In this document: one piece after another, positions 32,101 through 40,418 of the stretch | Layout of the letters: each line of letters starts with the position of its first letter | How positions within the stretch are numbered: position 1 is the first letter of the stretch | From: Ashinkailepas kermadecensis | Taxonomy: Eukaryota > Arthropoda > Thecostraca > Neolepadidae | NCBI GenBank assembly: GCA_034440615.1 | Contig: JAOTOM010004825.1 | Location: 1 to 64,000, forward strand | DNA: 64,000 nt | Direction of reading: 5' to 3' | Position numbers and translations under genes: made by a program | Notes under the pieces: generated by a model | Database searches by the model: none | What the model was told of the DNA's origin: nothing | Seen by the model: only the letters and a program-made list of their open reading frames with translations

Positions 32101-33850
32101 GGCATACTATCACGCAGACTGGCATGGGATATCACACATATTTCCACCAAATTTAAGCGCCTTTCACAGAGCACACACCACGTAGAAAGCGCATGAGCTG
32201 CACATGTGTCCAACCACAAGAAGCTAGCACGTGGTACAGCAGCCCACCCAGAATGCGTCGCCATCCGTTGCAGTGTTGAAGAAGCAGTGCGGGCCGGCGT
32301 CCGAGTGGCAGGCTCAGACCACCAGCATGTGCCAGCTGAAGCCGCCGCCCACGCCTTACGAAGTTGATCGTAAACACGGGATGGCGCCCGGCGAGCCGCC
32401 CCAAGTGGACGCGGGTCCACGCCGTGACCGAGTGGTGGACGTGGTGCGGCCTACCCCCTTCATCAGCTGTGGACTTCGAGAGACGGAGCTCACTCAGGTT
32501 GGTGGCCTCAGGCGGACTGCGGCCACAATAGCAGGCAGAGGCGCAACCAAGGGTGTCTTATCCCCTAGCACTTAGAAATGTATTTGATCAATCGATACCT
32601 TTTGATATTTCCATAACGCAAAACCGTTCATCTCCAGCGCGCTTTGCGCGCCGAAAGCTTTCTCTATTTCGCCGCATTTATTTTCGTCGGGTTCCCTTAG
32701 GAAAATCCTGGCTGCGCCACTGATAACAAGTCTGGTCGCAAGGCATTCGTGGCTCTTTATCGCTCGTCGGTTAAATAATATGAGGGAAGCAGGTTAAGGC
32801 ACGCATGATTCATCTTGTGAAGCATGTAGCATGTAGCTAAGCAAGCATATATTGGCTATCTGAACTTGCAAACAAAATCTTGCGAACCATCGGTTTAGGA
32901 ACAGTCGGACAACACATCGGTTTAGGGATCAGTTTAAAGCTCCCAGGACAGTGACCCGCCTCGGAGATGTCTTTTCATGCATGCTAGGGTATAATGTTAG
33001 AATATTCTGGAGTTGGCAATGCAGCCACCAAGCCTGTATTATTGATTGTAACACCCATAAATCATGAGCCAGAACACTTCGTGGAGCGCGTCAGCACAAC
33101 GTAAACAAATCAGAAAGATAATGTATCTGAGTGTAAACAAGCTAGTGTCTCTGGGGAGCCAGCAGCTGGGGCGACAAAGAAAGTGAGCTGCTGCCGAGGC
33201 GTGGTCCACTCACTAACCCTCCACACTTGCAGCCACGCGGCAAGCCGTTCCTGATGGAGCTGCTCTGCGGCATGGGTGTGTGCGACTACCAGCAGTTCGA
33301 GACGCTGTACGCCGCCGCCAAACACAGCCACCCGCCCGACCCCAGCGTGCTCGACATGCTCGACGTGGCCAACAAGAGCTGCTGCGAGCGCGTGGAGGCG
33401 CCTGTGGAGCCGCAGCCGCCCCCGGAGGCCGACGGCAGGCTCTGTTCCCGCGGAATGGAGGAGGTCAAGGCCGTCGTCGAGAGCAAAACGTGCCGCGGAA
33501 TTGATCAAATCGCTATTATACCGCCATCTCTCGGTGGTGAGAAGAAGCTTAGGTTCGAAGAGTCTGCACTGGAGGCTTGTGGAAAACAGCTGCCGCAAGG
33601 CGACCCTGCCTGCCAGACGGACTTCCAAGAGCCGTACCAAGAGCGGGAGAAACAGCCCTGTTCGCACTCCACCACGTCCTGCCAGTGTTTTGAGCAGCCG
33701 CCGGCCCCCGCCACCCACCAAATGGCATGTTCCACAGACCCGCCGTGTCCACCTGACCAGCAGGAGGCGCGGCAGGAAGACAGACAGACGTGTCCACAGG
33801 CCCCCCACCAGCCTAGGCTCCACTACAGCCAGGCGGGCCAGTGTCAGTAG
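19994..33850 (+). CDS. EFHB: EF-hand domain family member B (CFAP21), eight 3' exons
   Basis: Join(19994..20194, 22315..22495, 23758..23887, 25104..25289, 28812..29034, 31549..31744, 32274..32497, 33233..33850) gives 653 codons with every junction phase matching. EFHB is a microtubule inner protein of ciliary and flagellar doublets. Family landmarks in order are KKFRRAHYPDPGTRSFHWGI, VVNPPVPA, GTTFGTPT, TAAEFQ, DLYRRSHLQYTPGEKIR, SSFDESSKFGVPTPHD, PADFTHG, TLNWKDRL and a final helical LMELLCGMGVCDYQQFETLY. The two EF-hand loops are degenerate. The N-terminal exons lie upstream and were not found. Introns are loaded with minisatellites. The gene converges on CTDSP, whose stop is 965 bases away. 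Confidence 0.9.
21461..21690 (+). mobile_element. hAT-like MITE relative in EFHB intron A-B
   Basis: The left end CAGAGGCGCAGCTAGG, the TTTTTCCTAAGGAGGGGC arm, GAGAAAGCTTTCCGCGCGC and TTATGTTCGATTTAGTGCC match the copy at 5763-5959. The right end is not resolved. Confidence 0.55.
22190..22305 (+). repeat. Decamer array GGTGACCGGC/CAGTGACCGG
   Basis: About eleven copies of a 10-bp unit end within 15 bases of the EFHB exon B acceptor. The pyrimidine-poor array leaves almost no polypyrimidine tract before the AG. Confidence 0.9.
22315..22495 (+). CDS. EFHB: EFHB exon B
   Basis: The acceptor GTCGGCAG precedes APDVVNPPVPARCHRLLAAA, and the exon ends at GTTFGTPTKY plus one base. The donor is TATG|GTGAGTCGGG. 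A GGTGACCGGC decamer array precedes it and a 31-bp array starts at its donor. Confidence 0.88.
22495..23170 (+). repeat. 31-bp minisatellite starting at the EFHB exon B donor
   Basis: About 21 copies of GGTGAGCCGGGACAGGCCTG plus TAAGGTGGGTC. The first copy is the splice donor itself (GGTGAGTCGGGACAGGCCTG), so almost every unit repeats a GGTGAG-type 5' splice site. Variants differ at a few positions. Confidence 0.95.
23758..23887 (+). CDS. EFHB: EFHB exon C
   Basis: The acceptor is CATCTCCAACAG. The exon reads DTVAQCVSPFRTAAEFQAQW and DLYRRSHLQYTPGEKIR, aligning with the family segment between the FGTPT motif and NSSSF. The donor CGCTG|GTGAGTT ends the exon two bases into a codon that exon D completes. 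Confidence 0.85.
23887..24420 (+). repeat. 40-bp minisatellite starting at the EFHB exon C donor
   Basis: About 13 copies of GAGTCACCGGGGTGGTCACA plus GTCAGCCCATCAGCCATGTC or GTCACCTCTCAGCCACGGC. The true donor GGTGAGTTACC is the divergent first unit; later units read GGCGAGTCACC or GTCGAGTCACC. Two subtypes alternate. Confidence 0.93.
24600..24775 (+). repeat. Degenerate GTGTCAGTCC minisatellite
   Basis: Ten-base words such as GTGTCAGTCC and GGCAGTCC repeat irregularly in the EFHB C-D intron. Confidence 0.65.
25104..25289 (+). CDS. EFHB: EFHB exon D
   Basis: The acceptor is CTGCCAG and the donor GACAA|GTGAGT. It encodes YGSSFDESSKFGVPTPHD, the most diagnostic EFHB motif (NSSSF..FGVPTPH), then NWRDINQARVGEPLDK. 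Confidence 0.92.
25318..25503 (-). mobile_element. tRNA-derived SINE, Ser/Leu-like head
   Basis: On the minus strand the head reads GATGGCCGAGTGGTTACGGT with box B GCGTTCAACACT, then a body ending CCACCCAATAAACAAGCAA. A second copy lies at 50,014-50,190. Flanking TTCTCGTC and TTCCTCGTC suggest an imperfect target duplication. Confidence 0.82.
25616..25759 (+). repeat. 72-bp tandem duplication
   Basis: Two nearly identical consecutive copies contain CGACAGCGTCTGTCGGGTGG and GGTGACGTGTGACTA, inside the EFHB D-E intron. The few differences imply a recent event. Confidence 0.92.
25760..26829. other. EFHB D-E intron, no recognised feature
   Basis: AT-rich intronic sequence. Short plus-strand frames at 26,213-26,434 lack family resemblance. 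Confidence 0.4.
26830..28030. repeat. Degenerate satellite-like tract in EFHB intron
   Basis: Words such as CTCTCAGG, CATCCCAG, AGTCCTC and TAGCTCT recur throughout. A longer phrase, CTGACCTTCAGTATTCCTC, returns in variant form near 26,862, 27,281 and 27,523, indicating an old higher-order repeat of a few hundred bases. Confidence 0.6.
28447..28700 (+). repeat. 28-bp minisatellite upstream of EFHB exon E
   Basis: About nine copies of TGACGAGCTGTCGGATTGAC plus GAGCCCAC end about 110 bases before the exon E acceptor. Confidence 0.92.
28812..29034 (+). CDS. EFHB: EFHB exon E (first EF-hand helix)
   Basis: The acceptor GTCGGCCAG leads into FQCTRHLPADFTHGRPFRHQ; PADFTHG matches the family's PPDxTFG. 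It ends FTAFIGLVRTMKAMDQ at CCAG|GTGGGC, the entering helix of EF-hand 1. Confidence 0.82.
29218..29475 (+). repeat. 20-bp minisatellite downstream of EFHB exon E
   Basis: About 13 copies of CTCCTTTACCATAGCTAAAG, alternating with a CTCGTTTACCATCCCTAAAG subtype, start about 180 bases after the exon E donor. A higher-order alternation of three subtypes is visible. Confidence 0.93.
29476..31548. other. EFHB E-F intron remainder
   Basis: AT-rich intronic DNA. A plus-strand frame at 30,293-30,721 (142 codons) is hydrophobic but has no family resemblance and sits in intron sequence. A decayed dispersed repeat occupies about 31,262-31,420. Confidence 0.4.
31262..31420 (+). repeat. Decayed copy of the GGTGTTGTTTTGTATACTTT family
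   Basis: GGCGTCGTTTTGAATACTTT, then CCTCAACTTTCTTTGGCC resembles copies at 52,832-53,020 and 63,555-63,725. It is short and diverged, so this is a weaker member. Confidence 0.5.
31549..31744 (+). CDS. EFHB: EFHB exon F (EF-hand loops, degenerate)
   Basis: The acceptor is CATTGCCAG. It carries LGTKRLPLDAV, then LVERLGLADGPRQLVIYPLL and TLNWKDRL, aligning with the family's second EF-hand and LNWKD. The loop positions that bind calcium are not acidic. The donor GGACT|GTGAGTCTG is copied in a 31-bp array. Confidence 0.87.
31738..32016 (+). repeat. 31-bp array of nine exon-end plus donor copies (EFHB exon F)
   Basis: Exactly nine 31-bp units of the type CTGGACTGTGAGTCTGTCAG plus GGACCCGGCAC. The first contains the last seven exon bases and the real donor GACT|GTGAGT. 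All nine keep GTG at the donor position. After the ninth the sequence departs at CTGGACAGCG. Confidence 0.95.
32274..32497 (+). CDS. EFHB: EFHB exon G
   Basis: The acceptor is CCGTTGCAG. It encodes LKKQCGPASEWQAQTTSMC, then GMAPGEPPQVDAGPRRDRVV and SCGLRETELTQ, consistent with the 'GVPTIR.DIP.PRIRR' linker, weakly conserved. The donor is CTCAG|GTTGGT. The phase fits both neighbours. Confidence 0.72.
32595..32722 (-). mobile_element. hAT-like MITE relative in EFHB intron G-H
   Basis: On the minus strand it begins CAGTGGCGCAGCCAGGATTT, continues TTCCTAAGGGAACCCG and reaches GAGAAAGCTTTCGGCGCGC, matching the copies at 5763 and 21,461. The far end is not resolved. Confidence 0.6.
33233..33850 (+). 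CDS. EFHB: EFHB terminal exon with long extension
   Basis: The acceptor is CACACTTGCAG. It opens with PRGKPFLMELLCGMGVCDYQ and QFETLYAAAKHSHPPDPSVL, matching the last helical domain of EFHB ('SKEEI..IL...G'). After DMLDVANKSCCERVE it continues for about 155 codons of Cys/Gln/Pro-rich sequence to TAG at 33,850. That extension is absent from vertebrate EFHB as I know it; it may be lineage-specific. Confidence 0.83.
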   Translation, partial: PRGKPFLMELLCGMGVCDYQQFETLYAAAKHSHPPDPSVLDMLDVANKSCCERVEAPVEPQPPPEADGRLCSRGMEEVKAVVESKTCRGIDQIAIIPPSLGGEKKLRFEESALEACGKQLPQGDPACQTDFQEPYQEREKQPCSHSTTSCQCFEQPPAPATHQMACSTDPPCPPDQQEARQEDRQTCPQAPHQPRLHYSQAGQCQ

Positions 33851-34814
33851 TGCGCTGACAGGCTCCTCACCAGCCCAGGCTCCACCACAGCCAGCGTCGG
33901 CAGCGGACGAATACGACACACCGGCGGCACTTTGTACTCCAGATGGGATATATTTACAATGGAAGGCCACTTTCAGGTCACTGTTACAAGACCTGCACCA
34001 TCAGGTCAGACAACGCACTACAAACAGGGTCAGATGATCAGGTCAAACAAATCTGTCGGTCACGCCCGCCGGGCACACAATCGAAGACCAGTCGCGTGTA
34101 AAACACGCCACTTCCGAGCCTCACTCGCGTGAGCCAAAAATCGGGGCATGCATGTGGCCCCACGCAAGTTCAGCTCGCAAACACACCTCGCTCCCGAAGC
34201 CGACGGCGGCTGCAGACTGCCGGAGGCCCGGGCATCAGGTCCAACAACAGCGGCGGCGGTGGCGGCGTCCGGCCGCATTCACCACAAAATTTACCACAAC
34301 GCCAACAGAGCGAATAAAATTTCCAGGTGATAACAGTGGTGCCTTGCGCGCGCGGGCGGACCGAGTATTCAGTTGGTGTGTGGGTGTGTCCGACTGCCCG
34401 GTGGGGCGTCGGCCCGCCAGGATCACAGTTAGTAGCCGGCCGGCGACGCGCGCTCACTCAGTCGCTCCTCGTATAAATGCAGCTCTGGCGCAGTGTCTCT
34501 GACCCGCCAGGCACCTCCTCTCCACCCCTACCAGTATCACATTCGCACCAAAAAACGGCGCCGGCGGCGGCGGTGGCGGCGACGTCCGACGTCCGACGCG
34601 ACGCGACACTGGGCGCCGCCGCCCGCCGGCTATGGCAACAAGCCACCGGGACCCGTACTGGGCGCCGACCGTCCCGTCGGCGCGTGCGCGGCGCCGATCT
34701 TGGGTCCAGTGGGCGCCGCTGCCCCGCTAAGGCACGCACCGTGCGGGCGGCCAGGCGCGCCGCCCACACGCCCATGGCACTGGCGGACGGCACGAGACGG
34801 CCGACGCACACCGA
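33851..34814. other. GC-rich intergenic gap between convergent EFHB and CTDSP
   Basis: This region probably holds the 3' UTRs of both genes. Overlapping open frames on both strands reflect high GC and CGG-type low complexity. A TATAAATG at about 34,470 is not supported by a recognisable downstream gene. Confidence 0.45.
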
Positions 34815-34964
34815 CTAGGACGGCTGGCCGGGCGGCGGCGGCGCCGGCGGCTCGTGGCCCAGCACCGTGTAGATGTCGTCCACCCGACTGAGCGTCTCCA
34901 GCAGCGGCACCCGGTCCAGCAGCTCGGTATCACTCATGTCGTCGAACCACGACTTGCAGGCGAC
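34815..34964 (-). CDS. CTDSP: CTDSP last exon
   Basis: The acceptor TGTGGCGCAG precedes [20 protein letters not shown] and [18 protein letters not shown], ending in a Pro-rich [11 protein letters not shown] tail at TAG (34,815-34,817). SWFDDM and [11 protein letters not shown] match the family C-terminus. Confidence 0.95.
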   Translation of the reverse strand, partial: VACKSWFDDMSDTELLDRVPLLETLSRVDDIYTVLGHEPPAPPPPGQPS

Positions 34965-37900
34965 CTGCGCCACAGAGCACAATCAGCTGCGGCGGTGTAC
35001 AAGCAGTGCTTCATTGTTTACACAATTCAGTCAGAAATACCGGGCACATTTCAGAACACTGCACGAACAACAGCGTTTTGCTCTCGTTGGAAATCAATAT
35101 TAATATGTAAAAGTCATTGAAGGTCAATCAAGTAAAAATAAGTAATGTATTTTATCAAGTCAATGAAATAAGTACATATTTGGGCAGAAAACTAGAAGTA
35201 TCCAACACTAGTAGGAAAATATTACCTGTATTATACATATATTATATTATAAATATTATAAATATTACTTTTACCCATCCAAAATTACTTTTGTAAGTAT
35301 AATTATAATTATAATTACAAAATCCTCACTGTAGCATGGCCCATCCAAACTGATCTTTAGCCCCATTCAATTTACAAAACGGTACAAATCAAAGAAAATA
35401 GCTGCGAGACTTGAACAACCAAATTCAGTGATGTTAGTCAAATTTATATGAAATTTAGTGATAAGTTGCTGATAGAATCTCAAGCACGGTCATCAATATC
35501 ACTGAACTTAAAATTGCAGCTAAAGCTGATGAGCCTTGAGCCAATGTCCTCCCAAAAGCTTCCCTCGGGCCCGCTGCTCGACAGTGATGCCCTTCTGAGC
35601 CCACCGGACCCACATGTGCGGCCGGGCACCTCAGCTGGCAGCTGCGCTCACCAACACACTGGCCGTTGTCGGCCGACAGCGAGCCACAGACAGGACGGGA
35701 TCGGAGCCGGGCCGGCTGGCGTCGGCAGACGGGGGCAGGATGGCAGTCGGAGCCGGGCCGGCTGGCGTCGGCAGACGGGGGCAGGATGGTGGCAGTCGGA
35801 GCCGGGCCGGCTGGCGTCGGCAGACGGGGGCAGGATGGCAGTCGGAGCCGGGCCGGCTGGCGTCGGCAGACGGGGGCAGGATGGCAGTCGGAGCCGGGCC
35901 GGCTGGCGTCGGCAGACGGGGGCAGGATGGCAGTCGGAGCCGGGCCGGCTGGCGTCGGCAGACGGGGGCAGGATGGCAGTCGGAGCCGGGCCGGCTGGCG
36001 TCGGCAGACGGGGGCAGGATGGCAGTCGGAGCCGGGCCGGCTGGCGTCGGCAGACGGGGGCAGGATGGCAGTCGGAGCCGGCCGGCTGGCGTCGGCAGAC
36101 GGGGGCAGGATGGCAGTCGGAGCCGGGCCGGCTGGCGTCGGCAGACGGGGGCAGGATGGCAGTCGGAGCCGGGCCGGCTGGCGTCGGCAGACGGGGGCAG
36201 GATGGCAGTCGGAGCCGGCCGGCTGGCGTCGGCAGACGGGGGCAGGATGGCAGTCGGAGCCGGCCGGTGGCGGACAGCGGCAGGACGCAGGTGCTGGAAC
36301 AGGGCCGGTCAGTGATCGGCACCGCGCACGGCCGGCGAGTTCAACTGCACCGCCACCCAAGCGTGGCTGGACACTCATGTTCAACACAACGCACACAGCA
36401 TAGAGGAAGGTGCGCACCGAGAAGCCAGTTATTAGCTGACGTCATTTGCGCTTTAGGACGCACCGACCATGCTATAGTACGAACCACGTGCCCGCCGAGG
36501 AAAAAAATGCAGAGTGAAACGCAGTCGGTGTGACACGGTACAACTGGGTGTGTCGTGACGAACGTCCCGCAAATGTCGCGTTGGTCGAACGTCTAACGTT
36601 GCCGAGAGAGTGGACATTGAGCCGACTTGACTTCGGCCATGCTATATCAGGCTGCAGCGTACCGCATTGTCGGGGTGGAAGATGTAGGAGGCGGGCGAGT
36701 TGTCGACGATGACAACTCGGCGCAGGTCGCGGCCCAGCCGCTCCAGGTCCTTCACGTAGTTCCCGCGGTAGAACACGCAAGATTCGCGGAACAGCCGCGA
36801 CCGAAACACTCCCCACTTGTCCAGCAGGTCAGCCACAGGGTCAGCATACTGTCCGGGTCACGCCAGGTCAGCCACAAACAGAGCACAGCCGAGGTCAGAT
36901 CAGGTCAGCTGCACGGTCAGCATATTGTCATAAGTCGGATCAGATACATGTTCAGCAAACTGCCCATATTAGGTCAAGTCAGCATATTGTAGTGGTGAGG
37001 CCAACCCTGTGCTAGCGCGAAGAAAATGTTTGGTTTAAATAAGATCCCCGTCATGTCACCGCATTGCAAAAATGAGAAAAAAGAATAAATTAACAACTTC
37101 GCCAAAACATTACATTTAATGTTAAGTAATATTCCCTGAAGGCATGGCGGAAGCACATCTTAGATTAGGTTCAAAATCAGCACAGCAAAGTTGACTATTT
37201 AACTGGATATTTATGTCCCCCAAATTTCCACTTGCTCGTACAACGAACATACCAGAACATCATCCTGATAAATCGTTACAACAGAAAGGTTGGTGGGAGT
37301 GGGAACACCAGGTTCAGAGTCGGACAACCAGGGGTTGCCATTTGCCACATCAACAAAATGTACCATTTCTCTGGGGACATATTGCACTAGTTGCATCACG
37401 CACTTCGTTCATACACCCAATCAGGAAATGCTAGTTGGTTTCGAGAAAAAAAAATCAGCACATACGACTCATGACACGCCAAAGTTAAATGGGTGGGCTT
37501 TTGTCTCCTCGATCAGATCGTCTGTTTCCGTACACACCCTGATCTGACAAGTCTACTCCACTCGCTCACCGCGCAGTTTGTCCCTGCCAACACCATAGCT
37601 AGACGAGTCCATTTTGCCCACTTGGGCGAACAGTTATCTCGTCTACGCTCTGTCCAGATACAAACATACCACCTGCTTGATGAGGCCGCTGGGAGGCTGT
37701 CCACACGCCGGCTGCGCGAGTCCATAACATGTGCCTGATCGCACTGTTGGCCGCCGGGCACGCCCGTCGTCGGACGAGTTCATTACACTAGCCCGATCGC
37801 CGGCCGGCAGACACCGTACCTTGATGAGGCCGCTGGGAGGCTGTCAACACGCCGGCTGCGCGAGTCCATAACATGTGCCTGATCGCACTGTTGGCCGCCG

Positions 37901-40418
37901 GGCACGCCCGTCGTCGGACGAGTTCATTACACTAGCCCGATCGCCGGCCGGCAGACACCGTACCTTGATGAGGCCGCTGGGAGGCTGTCCACACGCGGCG
38001 CGGGTCATGACTGTGCCTGATCGCACTGTTGGCCGCCGGGCACGCCCGTCGTCGGACGGTTCTTCACTAGCCCGATCGCCGGCCGGCAGACACCGTACCT
38101 TGATGAGGCCGCTGGGAGGCTGTCCACACGCCGGCTGCGCGAGTCCATAACATGTGCCTGATCGCACTGTTGGCCGCCGGGCACGCCCGTCGTCGGACGA
38201 GTTCATTACACTAGCCCGATCGCCGGCCGGCAGACACCGTACCTTGATGAGGCCGCTGGGAGGCTGTCCACGCCGGCTGCGCGAGTCCATAACATGTGCC
38301 TGATCGCACCGTTGGCCGCCGGGCACGCCCGTCGTCGGACGAGTTCATTACACTAGCCCGATCGCCGGCCGGCAGACACCGTACCTTGATGAGGCCGCTG
38401 GGAGGCTGTCACACGCCGGCTGCGCGAGTCCATAACATGTGCCTGATCGCACTGTTGGCCGCCGGGCACGCCCGTCGTCGGACGAGTTCATTACACTGGC
38501 CCGATCGCCGGCCGGCGACACCGTACCTTGATGAGGCCGCTGGGAGGCTGTCAACACGCCGGCTGCGCGAGTCCATAACATGTGCCTGATCGCACTGTTG
38601 GCCGCCGGGCACGCCCGTCGTCGGACGAGTTCATTACACTAGCCCGATCGCCGGCCGGCAGACACCGTACCTTGATGGGCCGCTGGGAGGCTGTCCCACG
38701 CCGGCTGCGCGAGTCCTGACATGTGCCTGATCGCACTGTTGGCCGCCGGGCACGCCCGTCGTCGGACGAGTTCATTACACTAGCCCGATCGCCGGCCGGC
38801 AGACACCGTACCTTGATGAGGCCGCTGGGAGGCTGTCCACACGCCGGCTGCGCGAGTCCATAACATGTGCCTGATCGCACTGTTGGCCGCCGGGCACGCC
38901 CGTCGTCGGACGAGTTCATTACACTAGCCCGATCGCCGGCCGGCAGACACCGTACCTTGATGAGGCCGCTGGGAGGCTGTCCACACGCCGGCTGCGCGAG
39001 TCCATAACATGTGCCTGATCGCACTGTTGGCCGCCGGGCACGCCCGTCGTCGGACGAGTTCATTACACTAGCCCGATCGCCGGCCGGCAGACACCGTACC
39101 TTGATGAGGCCGCTGGGAGGCTGTCTACACGCCGGCTGCGCGAGTCCATAACATGTGCCTGATCGCACTGTTGGCCGCCGGGCACGCCCGTCGTCGGACG
39201 AGTTCATTACACTAGCCCGATCGCCGGCCGGCAGACACCGTACCTTGGTGAGGCTGGCAGTGAACAGAACGATGAGGCCGCTGGGAGGCTGTCTACACGC
39301 CGGCTGCGCGAGTCCATAACATGTGCCTGATCGCACTGTTGGCCGCCGGGCACGCCCGTCGTCGGACGAGTTCATTACACTGGCCCGATCGCCGGCCGGC
39401 AGACGCCGTACCTTGGCGAGGCTGGCAGTGAACAGAACGCACTCGAACATGTCGCCGATCTTGTGCAGGAAGTCGTCGACGTGCGGTCGCTTCAGCACGT
39501 ACACCTGGTGCACGGTGCCGTCGATCTCCACCGGTACGATGAAGTCAGCGTTGTTGATGGGCTGCAAGCAGTGCACGTGCTCAGAGCCAATGGTCAATGG
39601 ACCCGAGTGAGCCTTGATTTGGGTCCGGTTCCAACCCCGTTCGCCCTGTCCCGCACTTGGGCTTAAGTTGGAGATTTAGCTTGCTTCACGCTTGCTTCAA
39701 GCCTCTAGCCTGACTAGCTGAGAGGTCCCTGGCATGAGTCGTTTGTTGTGCAGTTGTTTATTAGGGCTTAGGTGCGCGTCGACTATCAAGACCATTTTGC
39801 GCCTATATTGTAAAAGCCTAATCACTGTCACGTCACTAGCCGATCGCAATCGGATCTGCAATCGTGGAACAGTTGCACAGTGCCTGGACCGTACCCATCC
39901 AACAGTGAGGTTTACAACTCCGCACCCGACTCAGCCACTTTTCGCATATAGCCACACCTAGATACATATATAAAATATATATATAAATACACCTAGATAA
40001 TACTATACCTATATGCTAACACAAATATAATATAATACCTAGATAAAACCGTGCACCATCGAGTGGTAGCCTCCCCGAGTCTGCCTCTCCCTGGAGTAGT
40101 AGGTCGCAATGGCGAACGGTCACGTCGTGCCAGGGAGCATCGGCGTTGCCAGCTTTTTCAGTCTCACCTTGAATGAGCTATGGACGAGCGTCTCGTCCAG
40201 GTCGACCACCAGGCACACCTTTCCCATGTCCTGGTGTCGCACGGGCGGCAGCAGGAAGCCGGGCGGCGGCTGTCCGGGCGGCGCCGCCGCGTGGCCATTC
40301 TCCTCGGGCACCGGCGTCGGCGACGGCGAGCGCGAGTCGCGACCGCGACCGAGGCAACACAGCAGGGAGCGCAGCAAGCTGCGGGGTTTGCTGACCCGCG
40401 CGTCGGGCAGCTGCTGGC
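34815..40418 (-). CDS. CTDSP: CTD small phosphatase (SCP/CTDSP, HAD family), four 3' exons
   Basis: Complement join(34815..34964, 36663..36848, 39412..39561, 40168..40418). It is a HAD-type phosphatase that removes phosphate from the RNA polymerase II CTD (Ser5-type) and some transcription factors, in the nucleus. The catalytic [12 protein letters not shown] (DxDxT), [84 protein letters not shown] and the [11 protein letters not shown] end are all present. Junctions after SFK, LAK and DNA are codon-exact and match the family. The short 5' exon with the start codon is not found. The conserved NAVPVASW reads NAVACKSW here. The gene is intact as far as visible. Confidence 0.93.
35698..36275 (-). 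repeat. 46-bp minisatellite in the last CTDSP intron
   Basis: About 12-13 copies of GGCAGTCGGAGCCGGGCCGG, CTGGCGTCGGCAGACGGGGG, CAGGAT. Because 46 is not a multiple of three, each frame cycles through three peptide registers, and long open frames appear on both strands; none is a gene. Confidence 0.95.
36663..36848 (-). CDS. CTDSP: CTDSP exon: YADPVADLL to HPDNA (62 codons)
   Basis: The acceptor GACCCGGACAG has a weak pyrimidine tract. The exon carries [36 protein letters not shown] and [16 protein letters not shown], with the motif III/IV Lys and Asp residues. The donor is TGCG|GTACGC. Confidence 0.95.
36849..36990 (-). repeat. Degenerate copies of a CTDSP exon start upstream of its acceptor
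   Basis: On the minus strand the intron end contains AATATGCTGACTTGACC and CAATATGCTGACCGTGCAGC plus GTGGCTGACCTGG before the true GACAG|TATGCTGACCCTGTGG. These are diverged repeats of the first exon bases. Confidence 0.6.
37441..37673. other. CTDSP intron, no recognised feature
   Basis: A plus-strand frame (37,493-37,738) with a plausible residue mix ([20 protein letters not shown]) runs into the 144-bp array. No family resemblance and no splice support are seen, so it is not called a gene. Confidence 0.35.
37674..39420 (-). repeat. 144-bp minisatellite carrying the CTDSP splice donor
   Basis: About 12 copies, each with CATCAAGGTACGGTGTCTGC, CGGCCGGCGATCGG, AATGAACTCGTCCGACGACG and GTTATGGACTCGCGCAGCCG. 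The copy ending at 39,244 also contains the last exon bases (TTCACTGCCAGCCTCACCAA). The unit is 48 codons long and the first several copies remain in frame with the exon. Some copies have small deletions. Confidence 0.95.
39412..39561 (-). CDS. CTDSP: CTDSP exon: PINNADF to TASLAK (50 codons)
   Basis: The acceptor CACTGCTTGCAG precedes [15 protein letters not shown]; the exon ends [11 protein letters not shown] at CCAAG|GTACGG. The Thr/Ser of LFTAS is the HAD motif II residue. The frame continues open through the downstream intronic array. Confidence 0.95.
39752..39800 (-). mobile_element. SINE 3' tail fragment
   Basis: TTATTAGGGCTTAGGTGCGC and GTCGACTATCAAGACC is the complement of the SINE-type tail also seen near 41,630, 42,330 and 45,700. 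Confidence 0.5.
40168..40418 (-). CDS. CTDSP: CTDSP exon with DxDxT catalytic motif
   Basis: The exon begins after TGTGCTGTCGGCAG (or 8 bases later at the next AG) and contains [19 protein letters not shown], a cysteine-bearing segment typical of SCPs. A Pro-rich linker and [19 protein letters not shown] follow, with the nucleophile Asp and acid/base Asp. The donor is TTCAAG|GTGAGA at 40,168/40,167. Confidence 0.9.

Noticed and set aside
34477..34818. Gene downstream of TATAAATG at 34,470
   Set aside because: The frame is GC-driven, low complexity, overlaps the CTDSP 3' end and has no homology.
35648..36533. Long open frames of 220-361 codons on both strands
   Set aside because: They are produced by the 46-bp minisatellite, whose unit has no stop in any of the registers involved.
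38551..39411. Extension of the CTDSP frame as a separate 348-codon gene
   Set aside because: Only the first 50 codons are CTDSP exon; the rest is the intronic array. It is treated as possible alternative splicing, not a gene.
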